Shown: positions 17,627-26,341 of the stretch, piece after piece
Position numbering within the stretch: the first letter of the stretch is position 1
Layout: the number at the start of each line of letters is the position of its first letter
From: Schaalia dentiphila ATCC 17982
GTDB lineage: Bacteria; Actinomycetota; Actinomycetes; Actinomycetales; Actinomycetaceae
Assembly (NCBI RefSeq): GCF_000154225.1
Contig: NZ_DS264586.1
Location: 1,456,527 to 1,520,526 of the forward strand
Length of the DNA stretch: 64,000 nt
Direction of reading: 5' to 3'
Notes under the pieces: generated by a model
Databases searched by the model: none
Seen by the model: only the letters and a program-made list of their open reading frames with translations
Told to the model about the DNA's origin: nothing
Program-made: the position numbers and the translations under genes

Positions 17627-19063
17627 TCAGTTGTTCGTCAGCTTCTCACGCAGCGCGGCCAGGGCCTCGTCGGAAGCAAGGGTGCCCTCGTTGTCGACCG
17701 GGGTCGAATAGGAGGCCTGCTCCTCGATGGAGGGAGCCGCTTCGGCGTCCTCTTCGAGGGCCTTGCGGACCTGAGCCTTGTGGGCCTCCCAGCGGGCCTG
17801 AGCCTCGGCGTACTGGGCTTCCCAAGCCTCGCGCTGAGCGTCGAAGCCTTCCATCCACTCCTGGGTCTCCGGATCGAAGCCCTCGGGGTACTTGTAGTTG
17901 CCGTTCTCGTCGTACTCGGCGGCCATGCCGTAGAGCGAAGGATCGAACTCTTCGGAGGTCGGATCCACGCCCTCGTTGGCCTGCTTGAGGGACAGGGAGA
18001 TGCGGCGACGCTCGAGGTCGATGTCGATGACCTTGACGAAGACCTCTTCGCCAACCTTGACGACCTGGTCCGGCAGCTCGACGTGACGCTGAGCCAGCTC
18101 GGAGATGTGGACGAGGCCCTCGATGCCGTCCTCGACGCGGACGAACGCGCCGAAGGGGACCAGCTTGGTGACCTTGCCGGGCACAACCTGGCCGATGGCG
18201 TGGGTGCGGGCGAATGCCTGCCACGGATCTTCCTGGGTGGCCTTGAGCGACAGGGAGACGCGCTCGCGATCCATGTCGACGTCGAGAACCTCGACGGTGA
18301 CTTCCTGGCCAACCTCGACGACCTCGGACGGGTGGTCGATGTGCTTCCAGGACAGCTCGGAGACGTGAACCAGGCCGTCGACACCACCGAGATCGACGAA
18401 CGCGCCGAAGTTGACGATGGAGGAAACGACGCCGGAGCGCACCTGGCCCTTCTGCAGGGTGTGCAGGAAGTTCGTGCGGACCTCGGACTGGGTCTGCTCG
18501 AGCCATGCGCGGCGGGACAGGACCACGTTGTTGCGGTTCTTGTCGAGCTCGATGATCTTCGCTTCGATCTCGCGACCGATGTAGGGGGCGAGGTCGCGAA
18601 CGCGACGCATCTCGACGAGGGAGGCGGGCAGGAAGCCACGCAGGCCGATGTCGAGGATCAGGCCGCCCTTGACGACCTCGATGACGGTACCGGTAACGAC
18701 GCCGTCCTCTTCCTTGACCTTCTCGATCTGGCCCCACGCGCGCTCGTACTGCGCACGCTTCTTCGACAGGAGGAGGCGGCCTTCCTTGTCTTCCTTCTGG
18801 AGGACGAGCGCCTCGATCTGGTCGCCCACGGCGACAACGTCGTCGGGGTTCACGTCGTGCTTGATGGACAGCTCGCGAGAGAGGATGACACCCTCGGTCT
18901 TGTAGCCGATGTCAAGGAGGACCTCGTCGTGGTCGACCTTGACGACAGTGCCCTCGACGATGTCACCATCGTTGAAGTACTTGATGGTCTCGTCGATGGC
19001 TGCGATCAGGTCTGCTTCCGAACCAATGTCGTTGATAGCGACCTGCGGCGTGTTGGTGGTCAT
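17627..19063 (-). CDS. rpsA: 30S ribosomal protein S1
   Basis: A 478-aa S1 with four S1 RNA-binding repeats (about residues 32-105, 120-190, 205-275 and 290-365), each with the G.V..I..FGAFV..GG..GLVH pattern most clear in repeats three and four. Actinobacterial S1 has four repeats against six in E. coli. It brings structured or weak-leader mRNA to the 30S subunit. The C-terminal 110 residues are acidic and aromatic, rich in Glu, Ala and Tyr. The start is the ATG at 19063 (MTTNTPQ), with CGGAGAAA upstream; the frame continues to 19135 without coding support. Confidence 0.97.
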   Translation of the reverse strand: MTTNTPQVAINDIGSEADLIAAIDETIKYFNDGDIVEGTVVKVDHDEVLLDIGYKTEGVILSRELSIKHDVNPDDVVAVGDQIEALVLQKEDKEGRLLLSKKRAQYERAWGQIEKVKEEDGVVTGTVIEVVKGGLILDIGLRGFLPASLVEMRRVRDLAPYIGREIEAKIIELDKNRNNVVLSRRAWLEQTQSEVRTNFLHTLQKGQVRSGVVSSIVNFGAFVDLGGVDGLVHVSELSWKHIDHPSEVVEVGQEVTVEVLDVDMDRERVSLSLKATQEDPWQAFARTHAIGQVVPGKVTKLVPFGAFVRVEDGIEGLVHISELAQRHVELPDQVVKVGEEVFVKVIDIDLERRRISLSLKQANEGVDPTSEEFDPSLYGMAAEYDENGNYKYPEGFDPETQEWMEGFDAQREAWEAQYAEAQARWEAHKAQVRKALEEDAEAAPSIEEQASYSTPVDNEGTLASDEALAALREKLTNN

Positions 19064-19234
19064 GTAGTAGTTTCTCCGAAACGGACTGGATAGTAGATGG
19101 ACAGTTCCGGCGTCCCGAGACGAATGCGGATGCACTTATCCCCAGACACCGTGAACTAGTTTAGCAGCCTTTAACTGGCAAATGTGACGAATTTGGCGAC
19201 ACTTTCCGTGGTGTGCGTCGCGTCGCCACGCCGG

Positions 19235-21940
19235 TCAGTGAGCCGCAAGCTGCCACGACCGCCCGACTCCGACAGCAACATCGAGCGGAACGGAGAGCTC
19301 CACGGGCGTCGCCATCTTGTCGCGGACGATCGCTTCGACGGCGGCCGCCTCGCCCGGCGCGACCTCGACGAGCAATTCGTCGTGGATCTGCACGAGGAGG
19401 CGCGACTTCAGGCCGGCCTCGGACAGGGCGTCGACGACATTGATCATGGCGATCTTGACGATGTCTGCGGCGCTGCCTTGGATGGGCGCGTTGAGTGCGG
19501 CGCGCTCGGCCATCTCGCGCCGCTGACGGTTCGACGAGCGCAGGTCGGGCAGGTAGCGGCGGCGCCCGAACATCGTCTGGGTGTACCCGTCTGCTCGCGC
19601 CTGGGCGACCAGGCCCTCAAGGTAGTCGCGCACCTTCCCGAAGCGTTCGAAGTAGCGGTCGCGCAGGGCGGCGGCCTCGGGCACGGGAATGCCGAGCTGG
19701 GCGGCGAGTCCGTAGGAGGACAGGCCGTACGCGAGGCCGTAGGACGTTGCCTTGATGCGCGAGCGCTCCTCGGCGCTGACCTCGGCGACCGGCGTTCCGA
19801 ACACCATCGATGCCATCGTGCGGTGCAGGTCCTCGCCGGAGTTGAACGCTTCGATGAGTGCCTCGTCCCCCGACAGGTGCGCCATGAGGCGCATCTCGAT
19901 CTGCGAGTAGTCGGCGCTCATGAGCGACTCGAATCCCTCACCTGCGACGAAGGCCCCGCGGATACGCATACCATCGGCGCTGCGCGCGGGAATGTTCTGC
20001 AGGTTCGGATCGGAGGACGCGAGGCGCCCCGTGGCTGCGGCGACCTGGGAGAAGGTCGTGTGGATGCGCCCGTCAGAGGCGACGGTCGCGGACAGGGAGT
20101 CGACCATCTGCTTGAGCTTGATGCGGTCGCGGTGGGTGAGCAGGAACCCGAGGAAGTCGTGCCCCGCTCCCCCCTCGTCGGAGGTCTTCGCGTGCAGGTC
20201 CGCCAGGGCCTCGGCGTTCGTCGTGTACCCGGTCTTCGTCTTCTTCGTCTTAGGCAGGCCGAAGTGGTCGAAGAGGAGCTCCTGGAGCTGCTTGGGGCTC
20301 GACAGGTTGACCTCGCGGCCGGCGGCAGCCCACGCGCCCTCGCGCGCGGCGTCGACGGCCTTGCCGAGTTCGTCGGATAGACCGTCCAGCACGGACGTGT
20401 CCGCGGCGATGCCGATGTCTTCCATCTGACCGAGCAGGACCGACAGCGGCATCTCCATGTCGGTGAGCAGCGCGGCCTCGGAGCTTTCCTCCAGGCGCGA
20501 GCGCAGAGTCGAGGCGAGCGGGTGAAGGTGGGCGGCCAACTTCCCGGCGCGCACCTGGGCGGCGCTCGGGCCAGCTCCCATGTCACCGAGATCAAAGAGA
20601 GCCTCAGAGTCACCCTCCTCTTCCTCGATCACGACGCCAAGCACACGCGAGAGCACATCCTCCAGCTTGTGGGAGCGCTGATCGGGATGCGCAAGGTACG
20701 CCGCCAGCATCGTGTCGAACTCGACGCCGCCCAGAGTCCAGCCGCGCGAGGAGAGAGCATGACGCGCACCCTTCGCGTCGTGCACGATGAGGGACAAGGC
20801 CGTGGCGAGCACCTCGCCGAGTGCTTCCTCCTGCTGGGGGCTCAGTTCGACGGGGTCGATCACAAGTGCCTCGTTGTCAGAGGCGAGGACAAGGCGGGTG
20901 ACATCGCCGCGAGTCGGCCGCAGGTCGCCTTCAACGAGCACGGCGAGCGTCGAGTGAGCGCGAGCCCACTGGGCAATGTCGCAGGAAGCATCCGCGAGGG
21001 CCACCGAGATCTCCACCTCGGTCACAGCCTCGGGAGCCTCATCGGCGTGCCCCTCCCCCATGCCGATGCCAGCGACCTCGCGCACCTTCTGGCGCAGACG
21101 ACCAAATTCGAGAGAATCAAAGAGCCGATCGATGGCGGCGACATCCGTGGGGCGGCGCGCCAGATCACTGGGCGACACCTCAAGGTCCATGTCGGTGAGC
21201 AAGCGATTGAGGCGGCGGTTGCGCACGACGTCGTCCATGTGTTCACGCAGGGCCGCTCCGCGCTTTCCACCGATCTCGTCGGCCCGCGCCAAAAGGTTGT
21301 CCAGGCCGTCGTACTTGTTAATCCACTGCGCGGCAGTCTTCGGGCCGACACCCGGAACGCCGGGCAGGTTATCCGAGGTCTCACCCACGATTGCGGCAAT
21401 CTCGGGATAGCGGTGCGGCGGCACCCCGTACTTCTCCTCCACCGCCTGCGGAGTCATGCGGCGCAGATCGCCGGGACCCGTGCCCGGGTACAGCACCGTG
21501 ACGTTGTCAGTCACCGTCTGGAAGGAGTCGCGGTCGCCGGATACGACAAGGACCGTCGCACCATCGTTGCCGGCGCGGTACGCGAGCGTCGCGAGAATGT
21601 CGTCCGCTTCGAAGCCCTCGCGTGAGAGCGACACGATGCCCATCGCATCGAGCACCTCGCGAATGAGCTCGACCTGGCCCTTGAACTCCTCGGGCGTGGC
21701 GTCGCGCGTCCCCTTGTACTCCGGGTACTCCTCGGTACGGAATGAGTGTCTGGACACATCGAAAGCGACAGCAACGTGTGTCGGCTGCTCGGTTTCCAAC
21801 AGCCTCGTCAGCATTGAAACGAAGCCGTAAACCGCATTCGTGTGCTGGCCGGTAGCCGTCACGAAGCTATCCGGCGGCAGGGCATAAAACGCGCGAAAAG
21901 CCATCGAATGGCCGTCAATAATCAGCACAGTGTCACTCAC
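19235..21940 (-). CDS. polA: DNA polymerase I
   Basis: A 901-aa PolA for Okazaki-fragment processing and excision-repair synthesis. The N-terminal 5'-nuclease domain (about 1-300) starts VLIIDGHSMAFRAFYALP and has the acidic metal cluster (FEADDILATLA). The middle domain lacks the DxE of proofreading exonucleases (it reads VLVEGDLRP), so 3'-5' exonuclease is probably lost, as in other Actinobacteria. The polymerase domain has motif A SADYSQIEMR, motif B KATSYGLAYGLSSYG and motif C VQIHDELLVE. I chose GTG at 21940; TAGGGT (21948-21953) lies 7 nt upstream, a leaderless arrangement. The divergent thioesterase gene begins only 20 bp away. Confidence 0.96.
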   Translation of the reverse strand: MSDTVLIIDGHSMAFRAFYALPPDSFVTATGQHTNAVYGFVSMLTRLLETEQPTHVAVAFDVSRHSFRTEEYPEYKGTRDATPEEFKGQVELIREVLDAMGIVSLSREGFEADDILATLAYRAGNDGATVLVVSGDRDSFQTVTDNVTVLYPGTGPGDLRRMTPQAVEEKYGVPPHRYPEIAAIVGETSDNLPGVPGVGPKTAAQWINKYDGLDNLLARADEIGGKRGAALREHMDDVVRNRRLNRLLTDMDLEVSPSDLARRPTDVAAIDRLFDSLEFGRLRQKVREVAGIGMGEGHADEAPEAVTEVEISVALADASCDIAQWARAHSTLAVLVEGDLRPTRGDVTRLVLASDNEALVIDPVELSPQQEEALGEVLATALSLIVHDAKGARHALSSRGWTLGGVEFDTMLAAYLAHPDQRSHKLEDVLSRVLGVVIEEEEGDSEALFDLGDMGAGPSAAQVRAGKLAAHLHPLASTLRSRLEESSEAALLTDMEMPLSVLLGQMEDIGIAADTSVLDGLSDELGKAVDAAREGAWAAAGREVNLSSPKQLQELLFDHFGLPKTKKTKTGYTTNAEALADLHAKTSDEGGAGHDFLGFLLTHRDRIKLKQMVDSLSATVASDGRIHTTFSQVAAATGRLASSDPNLQNIPARSADGMRIRGAFVAGEGFESLMSADYSQIEMRLMAHLSGDEALIEAFNSGEDLHRTMASMVFGTPVAEVSAEERSRIKATSYGLAYGLSSYGLAAQLGIPVPEAAALRDRYFERFGKVRDYLEGLVAQARADGYTQTMFGRRRYLPDLRSSNRQRREMAERAALNAPIQGSAADIVKIAMINVVDALSEAGLKSRLLVQIHDELLVEVAPGEAAAVEAIVRDKMATPVELSVPLDVAVGVGRSWQLAAH

Positions 21941-21959
21941 ACATGCCACCCTAGATGCC

Positions 21960-22436
21960 ATGACACACGATCACCAGACGAAACACACGCATTCTTGCTC
22001 ACCCGATCCGCTCGCACGGGGCGGCTGGGTCGGCGCCCACTGGCCCGGCACCCTCATGGAAGCGACCGGCATGGAAGTGCTGGAGCACAGCGCGTCACGC
22101 ACCGTGATCTCCATGCCCATCGACGGAAACCGCCAGAGCGCCGGAATCCTCCACGGTGGCGCATCCGCTGCCCTCGCGGAGACTGCGGCGTCGTTTGCAG
22201 CACAAATTCATGCGCGTGAAGCTAACCCAGGCAAGCAGGCCTACGCCGTCGGGACTGAACTCAACGCCTCCCATATCAGTGCAGGACGCGAGGGAATTAT
22301 CACTGCGACCGCGACCGCCGTTCACCTCGGCCGCAGCTCGACCGTCCACACCGTGGAGATTCGCGACGAGGCCGACCGATTGATCTCCATCGCCCGCGTG
22401 GCGAACCGCATCCTGGTGCGTTCGAGCCACGACTGA
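21960..22436 (+). CDS. PaaI-like hotdog-fold thioesterase
   Basis: A 158-aa hotdog protein. It has the PaaI/4HBT pattern: GAHWPGTLMEATGMEVLE, then QSAGILHGGASAALAETAAS, where the HGG and following Glu are the usual catalytic region, and LNASHISAGREGIITATA. Members hydrolyse acyl- or aryl-CoA thioesters; the substrate here is unknown. The N terminus is His-rich. A GTG at 21930 is an alternative start but would overlap polA, so I prefer the ATG at 21960. It ends at a perfect bidirectional terminator shared with pdtaR. Confidence 0.85.
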   Translation: MTHDHQTKHTHSCSPDPLARGGWVGAHWPGTLMEATGMEVLEHSASRTVISMPIDGNRQSAGILHGGASAALAETAASFAAQIHAREANPGKQAYAVGTELNASHISAGREGIITATATAVHLGRSSTVHTVEIRDEADRLISIARVANRILVRSSHD

Positions 22437-22452
22437 GTTGCTAGAACACAGC

Positions 22453-22482
22453 AATGGGGAGGGGCAATTGCCCCTCCCCATT
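22453..22482. terminator. Perfect palindromic bidirectional terminator
   Basis: A perfect 30-bp palindrome with 15-bp arms, AATGGGGAGGGGCAA and its complement, between the convergent thioesterase and pdtaR genes. On each strand it ends in ATT-rich sequence. Confidence 0.8.
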
Positions 22483-22496
22483 CGCTCGTCTATGAC

Positions 22497-23087
22497 TCAG
22501 TCGTCGACCTGGTTGATCACCGCGTCAGCAACCTCACGCATGGACAGACGACGATCCATCGATGTCTTCTGAATCCAGCGGAAGGCCTCAGGCTCGCTCA
22601 TGCCCATATTCTTCATGAGCAGACCCTTCGCGCGGTCAACGCGCTTTCGGGTCTCGAAGCGATCCGACAGATCGGCGATCTGATCCTCGAGCGACTCGAT
22701 CTCAGCGTGACGCGACAGAGCGATCTCAACGGCAGGGATCAGGTCAGCAGGGCTGAAGGGCTTCACGACGTATGCCATCGCGCCGGCGTCACGCGCACGC
22801 TCAACGAGCTCCGTCTGGGAGAAAGCCGTCAACATGACAACAGCGCAGGACAGTTCCTGCAGGATCTTCTCTGCTGCGGTGATGCCGTCCATCTTCGGCA
22901 TCTTGACATCCATCACGCACAGATCGGGTTCGAGCTCGAGTGCAAGCTCGACAGCTTCCTCACCGTCGGCAGCCTCGCCAACGACCTCGAACCCCGCCTG
23001 CGTCAGCGTCTCTACGATATCGAGACGAATCAACCCCTCGTCTTCTGCGACGAGGACGCGACGCGGTTCAGCCTGCTCTTCACTCAT
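22497..23087 (-). CDS. pdtaR: ANTAR-domain response regulator (PdtaR-like)
   Basis: A 196-aa response regulator. Receiver domain at 8-125 with acidic pair E15/D16, phosphoacceptor Asp60 (LCVMDVKMPKMDG), switch Thr in VMLTAFS and Lys in YVVKPFSP. A coiled linker (EIESLEDQIADL) leads to an ANTAR domain (about 140-195: RKRVDRAKGLLM...MREVADAV), which binds paired RNA hairpins to stop transcription termination. In mycobacteria PdtaR is partnered by the kinase PdtaS; no kinase gene is in this window. The ATG at 23087 has GAGG nine bases upstream; an ATG two codons earlier is too close to it. The place between polA and pyk is conserved. Confidence 0.93.
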   Translation of the reverse strand: MSEEQAEPRRVLVAEDEGLIRLDIVETLTQAGFEVVGEAADGEEAVELALELEPDLCVMDVKMPKMDGITAAEKILQELSCAVVMLTAFSQTELVERARDAGAMAYVVKPFSPADLIPAVEIALSRHAEIESLEDQIADLSDRFETRKRVDRAKGLLMKNMGMSEPEAFRWIQKTSMDRRLSMREVADAVINQVDD

Positions 23088-23103
23088 TGTCATATTCCTC
23101 AGT

Positions 23104-23132
23104 TTGATCGGTTTGCTCAGCTGCTCTATTGT
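23104..23132 (+). promoter_or_regulatory. Promoter of the tRNA gene
   Basis: -35 TTGATC (23104-23109), a 17-bp spacer and -10 TATTGT (23127-23132), ending 18 bp before the first tRNA base. It is divergent from pdtaR, whose start is at 23087. Confidence 0.65.
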
Positions 23133-23150
23133 GGGACACGCACACGCGAA

Positions 23151-23224
23151 GCCCCGATAGCCCAACTGGCAGAGGCGGTCGGCTCAAACCCGGCTTGTTG
23201 TGGGTTCGAATCCCACTCGGGGTA
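23151..23224 (+). tRNA. tRNA-Leu, anticodon CAA, with short variable loop
   Basis: A cloverleaf can be drawn: acceptor GCCCCGA with TCGGGGT (a G-U first pair), a D arm with a 3-bp stem GCC/GGC, anticodon stem GTCGG/CCGGC with loop CTCAAAC (anticodon CAA at 23185-23187, reading UUG), a 5-nt variable loop TTGTT, T stem GTGGG/CCCAC with loop TTCGAAT, and discriminator A at 23224. CCA is not fully encoded (CCG follows). By anticodon it is tRNA-Leu, but true tRNA-Leu has a long variable arm; this is class-I shaped. The 3-bp D stem is leucine-like. I recall similar CAA tRNAs in Streptomyces. Confidence 0.8.
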
Positions 23225-23318
23225 CCGCCAGTGGAGTACGTGCTCCTAATGGTACCGGCAATTCAGCACGTATGCGACGTGCGTAGCACAAATTGATACA
23301 GCAAAATCGCAGACGAAC

Positions 23319-23351
23319 AAGGGGCCGACAAGCAAAGCTTGTCGGCCCCTT
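23319..23351. terminator. Bidirectional terminator between the tRNA and a small gene
   Basis: AAGGGGCCGACAAGC (23319-23333) and GCTTGTCGGCCCCTT (23337-23351) form a perfect 15-bp hairpin with an AAA loop. On the plus strand TTGTC follows; on the minus strand GTTCGTC follows. It serves the tRNA and the convergent 71-aa gene. Confidence 0.8.
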
Positions 23352-23360
23352 TGTCACGGC

Positions 23361-23576
23361 TCAGGCCACGACGCTCAGTTCGAGACCGAGGTACTCGGCA
23401 GCCGCGCCCCGGCGGGCCGGCTCGTCAAGGTCGGCGATTGCCTGCTTGACCTTCGAGTCATGGAAGTCAGCGAACCACGGCTCAACGGCGCGTGACAGTT
23501 GGCCGACCTCCAGGTTGTTGGCCACGCGGCCAAACAGGGTGTCGTGGACCGACACGGTACGGATCTTCGTATTCAT
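23361..23576 (-). CDS. 71-aa protein of unknown function
   Basis: A small acidic-to-neutral soluble protein, MNTKIRTVSVHDTLFGR to the end, without Cys, signal peptide or membrane segment. I recognise no family. Support for a real gene: a good ribosome site (GAGGAG eight bases before the ATG at 23576), codon use like its neighbours, and a strong terminator ten bases after the stop. The mixture of a beta-like N terminus and helical middle (SKVKQAIADLDEPARRGAAAEYL) suggests a small folded domain. It stands alone between the tRNA and pyk. Confidence 0.65.
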   Translation of the reverse strand: MNTKIRTVSVHDTLFGRVANNLEVGQLSRAVEPWFADFHDSKVKQAIADLDEPARRGAAAEYLGLELSVVA

Positions 23577-23765
23577 TTCTCTTTCTCCTCTTCAATTCGG
23601 GCGCGCCAGAAAACGTGCTTTGTTCGCACAGGCATTCCTGATCACGCCGGGCAGCGATCTGCTGCACTGCCGCGCCGTCGTTGGTGCGGCGTCCACGTGT
23701 CTCAACGTGTATCCGAGTACTTTATTCCAGGGATTCAATTTTGTCCACGTGAACAGACAAAAAGT

Positions 23766-23798
23766 GCGGGGGCGCCGGCCTGGTGCCGGCGCCCCCGC
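23766..23798 (-). terminator. pyk terminator
   Basis: GCGGGGGCGCCGGC (23766-23779) pairs perfectly with GCCGGCGCCCCCGC (23785-23798). On the minus strand it is followed by ACTTTTTGTC, a clear U-tract, 13 bp after the pyk stop. Confidence 0.9.
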
Positions 23799-23810
23799 TA
23801 CTCACGCATC

Positions 23811-25256
23811 TCACGAGTGGCGGGCTCCGCCAATCGCGTAGTCGGCCTCATCTCCGACTTCATGGATACGCAGCATGTTCGAGGAGCCGGCGATGCCCGG
23901 GGGCATACCAGCAACGATGACCAGCTGATCGCCGATGTCCGCCAGGTGCGCAGACTGAACCACCTGATCGAGCTGCCACACCATGTCGTCCGTGTGCTGC
24001 ACCTCGGGCACTCGATAGGCCTGGATACCCCACGACAGGGCGAGGCGGCGACGCGTCGATTCGAGCGGCGTGAAGGCCAGCATCGGGATCGGGCGGCGCA
24101 TGCGCGACAGCAGACGAGCGGAGGTACCGGACTGGCTGAAGGTCACGAGGTAGCGGGCATCCATGTGCTCGGCGATACGCGCCGCGGCCTCACAGATGAC
24201 GCCCGCGCGGTCGGCGTAGAAGCCGGGGATCGAGGCGATACGCTCGCCGCCATTCTCTTCCGTCGACTCGATGATCGCGGCCATCGTTCGCACCGTCTCG
24301 ATGGGGAACGCGCCGACCGAGGTCTCGCCGGAGAGCATGACCGCATCGGCACCGTCGAGAATCGCGTTGGCACAGTCGGAGGCCTCGGCTCGCGTCGGGC
24401 GCGGGTTCTTGATCATGGAATCCATGACCTGTGTCGCGACAATGACGGGCTTGGCGGCAATGCGGGCGAGTTCGATGGCGCGCTTCTGCACCAGCGGGAC
24501 GGCCTCAAGGGGCATCTCGACACCGAGGTCACCGCGGGCGACCATGATGCCGTCGAAGGCCTCGATGATGTCTTCCAGCGCCTCGACAGCCTGCGGCTTC
24601 TCGATCTTGGCGATAACCGGGATGCGCTTGCCCATCTCGTCCATGATCTCGTGGACATCGTTGATGTCCTCGGCGGAACGCACGAAGGACAGGGCAATGA
24701 AGTCGGCATCCTGCTCGATGGCCCAGCGCAGATCCTCCTTGTCCTTCTCGGACAGGGCAGGAACGGAGACGGCGACGCCTGGCAAGTTAAGGCCCTTGTG
24801 GTCCGACACCATGCCGGGAACCTCGACGCGGGTAACGACGTCGGTCTCGGTGACCTCGACGACGCGGACCGCGACGTTACCGTCGTCGATCAGCAGGCGG
24901 TCGCCAGGAGCGCAGTCACCGGGCAGGCCCTTAAAAGTCGTACCGACGAGTTCCTTGGTGCCGGGAACGTCGCGGGTCGTGATGGTGAAGGTGTCACCGA
25001 TCTTCAGTTCCTGGGGGCCATCCTGGAACGTCTCAAGACGGATCTTGGGGCCCTGGAGGTCGACGAGAACCGCGATCGCGCGGCCGGACGTCGCAGACGC
25101 CTTCCTCACGCGCGAAATGACGGCCGCGTGTTCCTCAGGCTTTCCATGCGACCGGTTGATACGCGCGACATCCATGCCGGCGTCCACCAGTGCCTGGAGC
25201 TGCTCAGGGGTTTCAGTGGCAGGTCCAATAGTGCAGACAATCTTAGCTCGACGCAT
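23811..25256 (-). CDS. pyk: Pyruvate kinase
   Basis: A 481-aa pyruvate kinase, last step of glycolysis (phosphoenolpyruvate + ADP to pyruvate + ATP). It opens RRAKIVCTIGPATETPEQL, has VLVDLQGPKIR, the metal-binding MVARGDLGVEMP, and KPVIVATQVMDSMIKNPRPTRAEASD. The nucleotide-loop motif reads ARINRSHG where most enzymes have RxNFSHG, an Arg at the usual Phe/Met site. The ATG at 25256 is chosen; TAAACT (25264-25269) lies 7 nt upstream, fitting a leaderless mRNA. The C-terminal regulatory domain is complete. Confidence 0.96.
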   Translation of the reverse strand: MRRAKIVCTIGPATETPEQLQALVDAGMDVARINRSHGKPEEHAAVISRVRKASATSGRAIAVLVDLQGPKIRLETFQDGPQELKIGDTFTITTRDVPGTKELVGTTFKGLPGDCAPGDRLLIDDGNVAVRVVEVTETDVVTRVEVPGMVSDHKGLNLPGVAVSVPALSEKDKEDLRWAIEQDADFIALSFVRSAEDINDVHEIMDEMGKRIPVIAKIEKPQAVEALEDIIEAFDGIMVARGDLGVEMPLEAVPLVQKRAIELARIAAKPVIVATQVMDSMIKNPRPTRAEASDCANAILDGADAVMLSGETSVGAFPIETVRTMAAIIESTEENGGERIASIPGFYADRAGVICEAAARIAEHMDARYLVTFSQSGTSARLLSRMRRPIPMLAFTPLESTRRRLALSWGIQAYRVPEVQHTDDMVWQLDQVVQSAHLADIGDQLVIVAGMPPGIAGSSNMLRIHEVGDEADYAIGGARHS

Positions 25257-25387
25257 AGGTATGAGTTTACCGTCCAATCACGGTTGAAACGAGGAGGATG
25301 CACACCGGGTTAACGTGATCATTCCCATGAATCCGCATGTGGTGGGAGCGCTGGCACACGGATTGCCCGCACAGAGGAAGACGAAAA

Positions 25388-26341
25388 CTACTCGAGAGTG
25401 CTCTCTTCAGCAGTTTCATCCTCACTCACGCTGGTCCCCGAAACATCGTCAGCATCGGATTCACCGGCGTCAGTCTGCAGGTCTTGGGCTTCTTCGTCCG
25501 CGTGTTCCGCAGTCGTCTCAGCGACAACGCGCGTCGGGCGCCCAAGCCGGCCGGCGACGACGAACACGAGTACGCCCAGTGCGAACACGAGCAGGGACGT
25601 CCATACATTGAGGCGCAGGCCCAAGACTCTGTGCGCATCGTCGATGCGCAGCATCTCAATCCAGCACCGGCCGGCGGTGTAGGCCATCAGGTACAGACCG
25701 AACACCTGTCCCCCGGCGAAGCGGTGACGCCGGTCGAGCCACACGATGAGCGCGGCGGCGGCAAGGTTCCACAGGCACTCGTAGAGGAACGTCGGATGGA
25801 ACAGCGTCCCCGCGGGGTAGCCGGCGGGCATGTGGGCCGTGTCGATCTGGAGGCCCCACGGCATGGTCGTCGGAGCGCCGAAGAGCTCCTGGTTGAACCA
25901 GTTTCCCCAACGGCCGATCGCTTGGGCGATCAGCAGAGCCGGGGCCAGGGAGTCGGCGATTGGGCCGAGGCGGACACCCGCACGTTTGACCGCGATATAC
26001 ACGCCGAGCGCGCCGAAGGCGACGCCGCCCCAAATGCCGAGGCCTCCACGCCAAATCTGGAAAGCGAGCATCGGGTCACCACCCGGACCGAAGTAAGCAT
26101 CCGGGGACGTGATGACATGGTAGATACGCGCGCCGACGACGCCAAGCGGGATCGCCCAGAGTGCGGCGTCGTACAGCGTGTCCGGGTTTCCACCGCGGTC
26201 GCGGTAACGGCGTGCCGTCCACCAGACGCCGATGATCATGCCTGCGGCGATGATGATGCCGTAGGCCCGCAGCGGAATCGGCCCTAGGTACCAGACGCCC
26301 TGCGAGGGCGACGGGATACCGGCCGCGATGAGGGCGCTCAC
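25388..26341 (-). CDS. lgt: Prolipoprotein diacylglyceryl transferase
   Basis: A 317-aa membrane enzyme that adds diacylglycerol from phosphatidylglycerol to the lipobox Cys of prelipoproteins. The Lgt signature GRWGNWFNQELFGAPT is present, along with about seven membrane segments (first at LGPIPLRAYGIIIAAGMIIGV) and ARIYHVITSPDAYF. The last 60 residues form an acidic, Glu/Asp/Thr-rich cytoplasmic tail common in Actinobacteria. The start is GTG at 26341, overlapping the trpA stop by four bases (GTGA); the long open frame to 26824 is only a shadow over trpA. At least one lipoprotein substrate is in the window (45.2 kb). Confidence 0.95.
   Translation of the reverse strand: MSALIAAGIPSPSQGVWYLGPIPLRAYGIIIAAGMIIGVWWTARRYRDRGGNPDTLYDAALWAIPLGVVGARIYHVITSPDAYFGPGGDPMLAFQIWRGGLGIWGGVAFGALGVYIAVKRAGVRLGPIADSLAPALLIAQAIGRWGNWFNQELFGAPTTMPWGLQIDTAHMPAGYPAGTLFHPTFLYECLWNLAAAALIVWLDRRHRFAGGQVFGLYLMAYTAGRCWIEMLRIDDAHRVLGLRLNVWTSLLVFALGVLVFVVAGRLGRPTRVVAETTAEHADEEAQDLQTDAGESDADDVSGTSVSEDETAEESTLE

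Noticed and set aside
23237..23272. Inverted repeat TACGTGCT/AGCACGTA after the tRNA as an attachment site
   Set aside because: It does not repeat the tRNA 3' end and no integrase or element follows.
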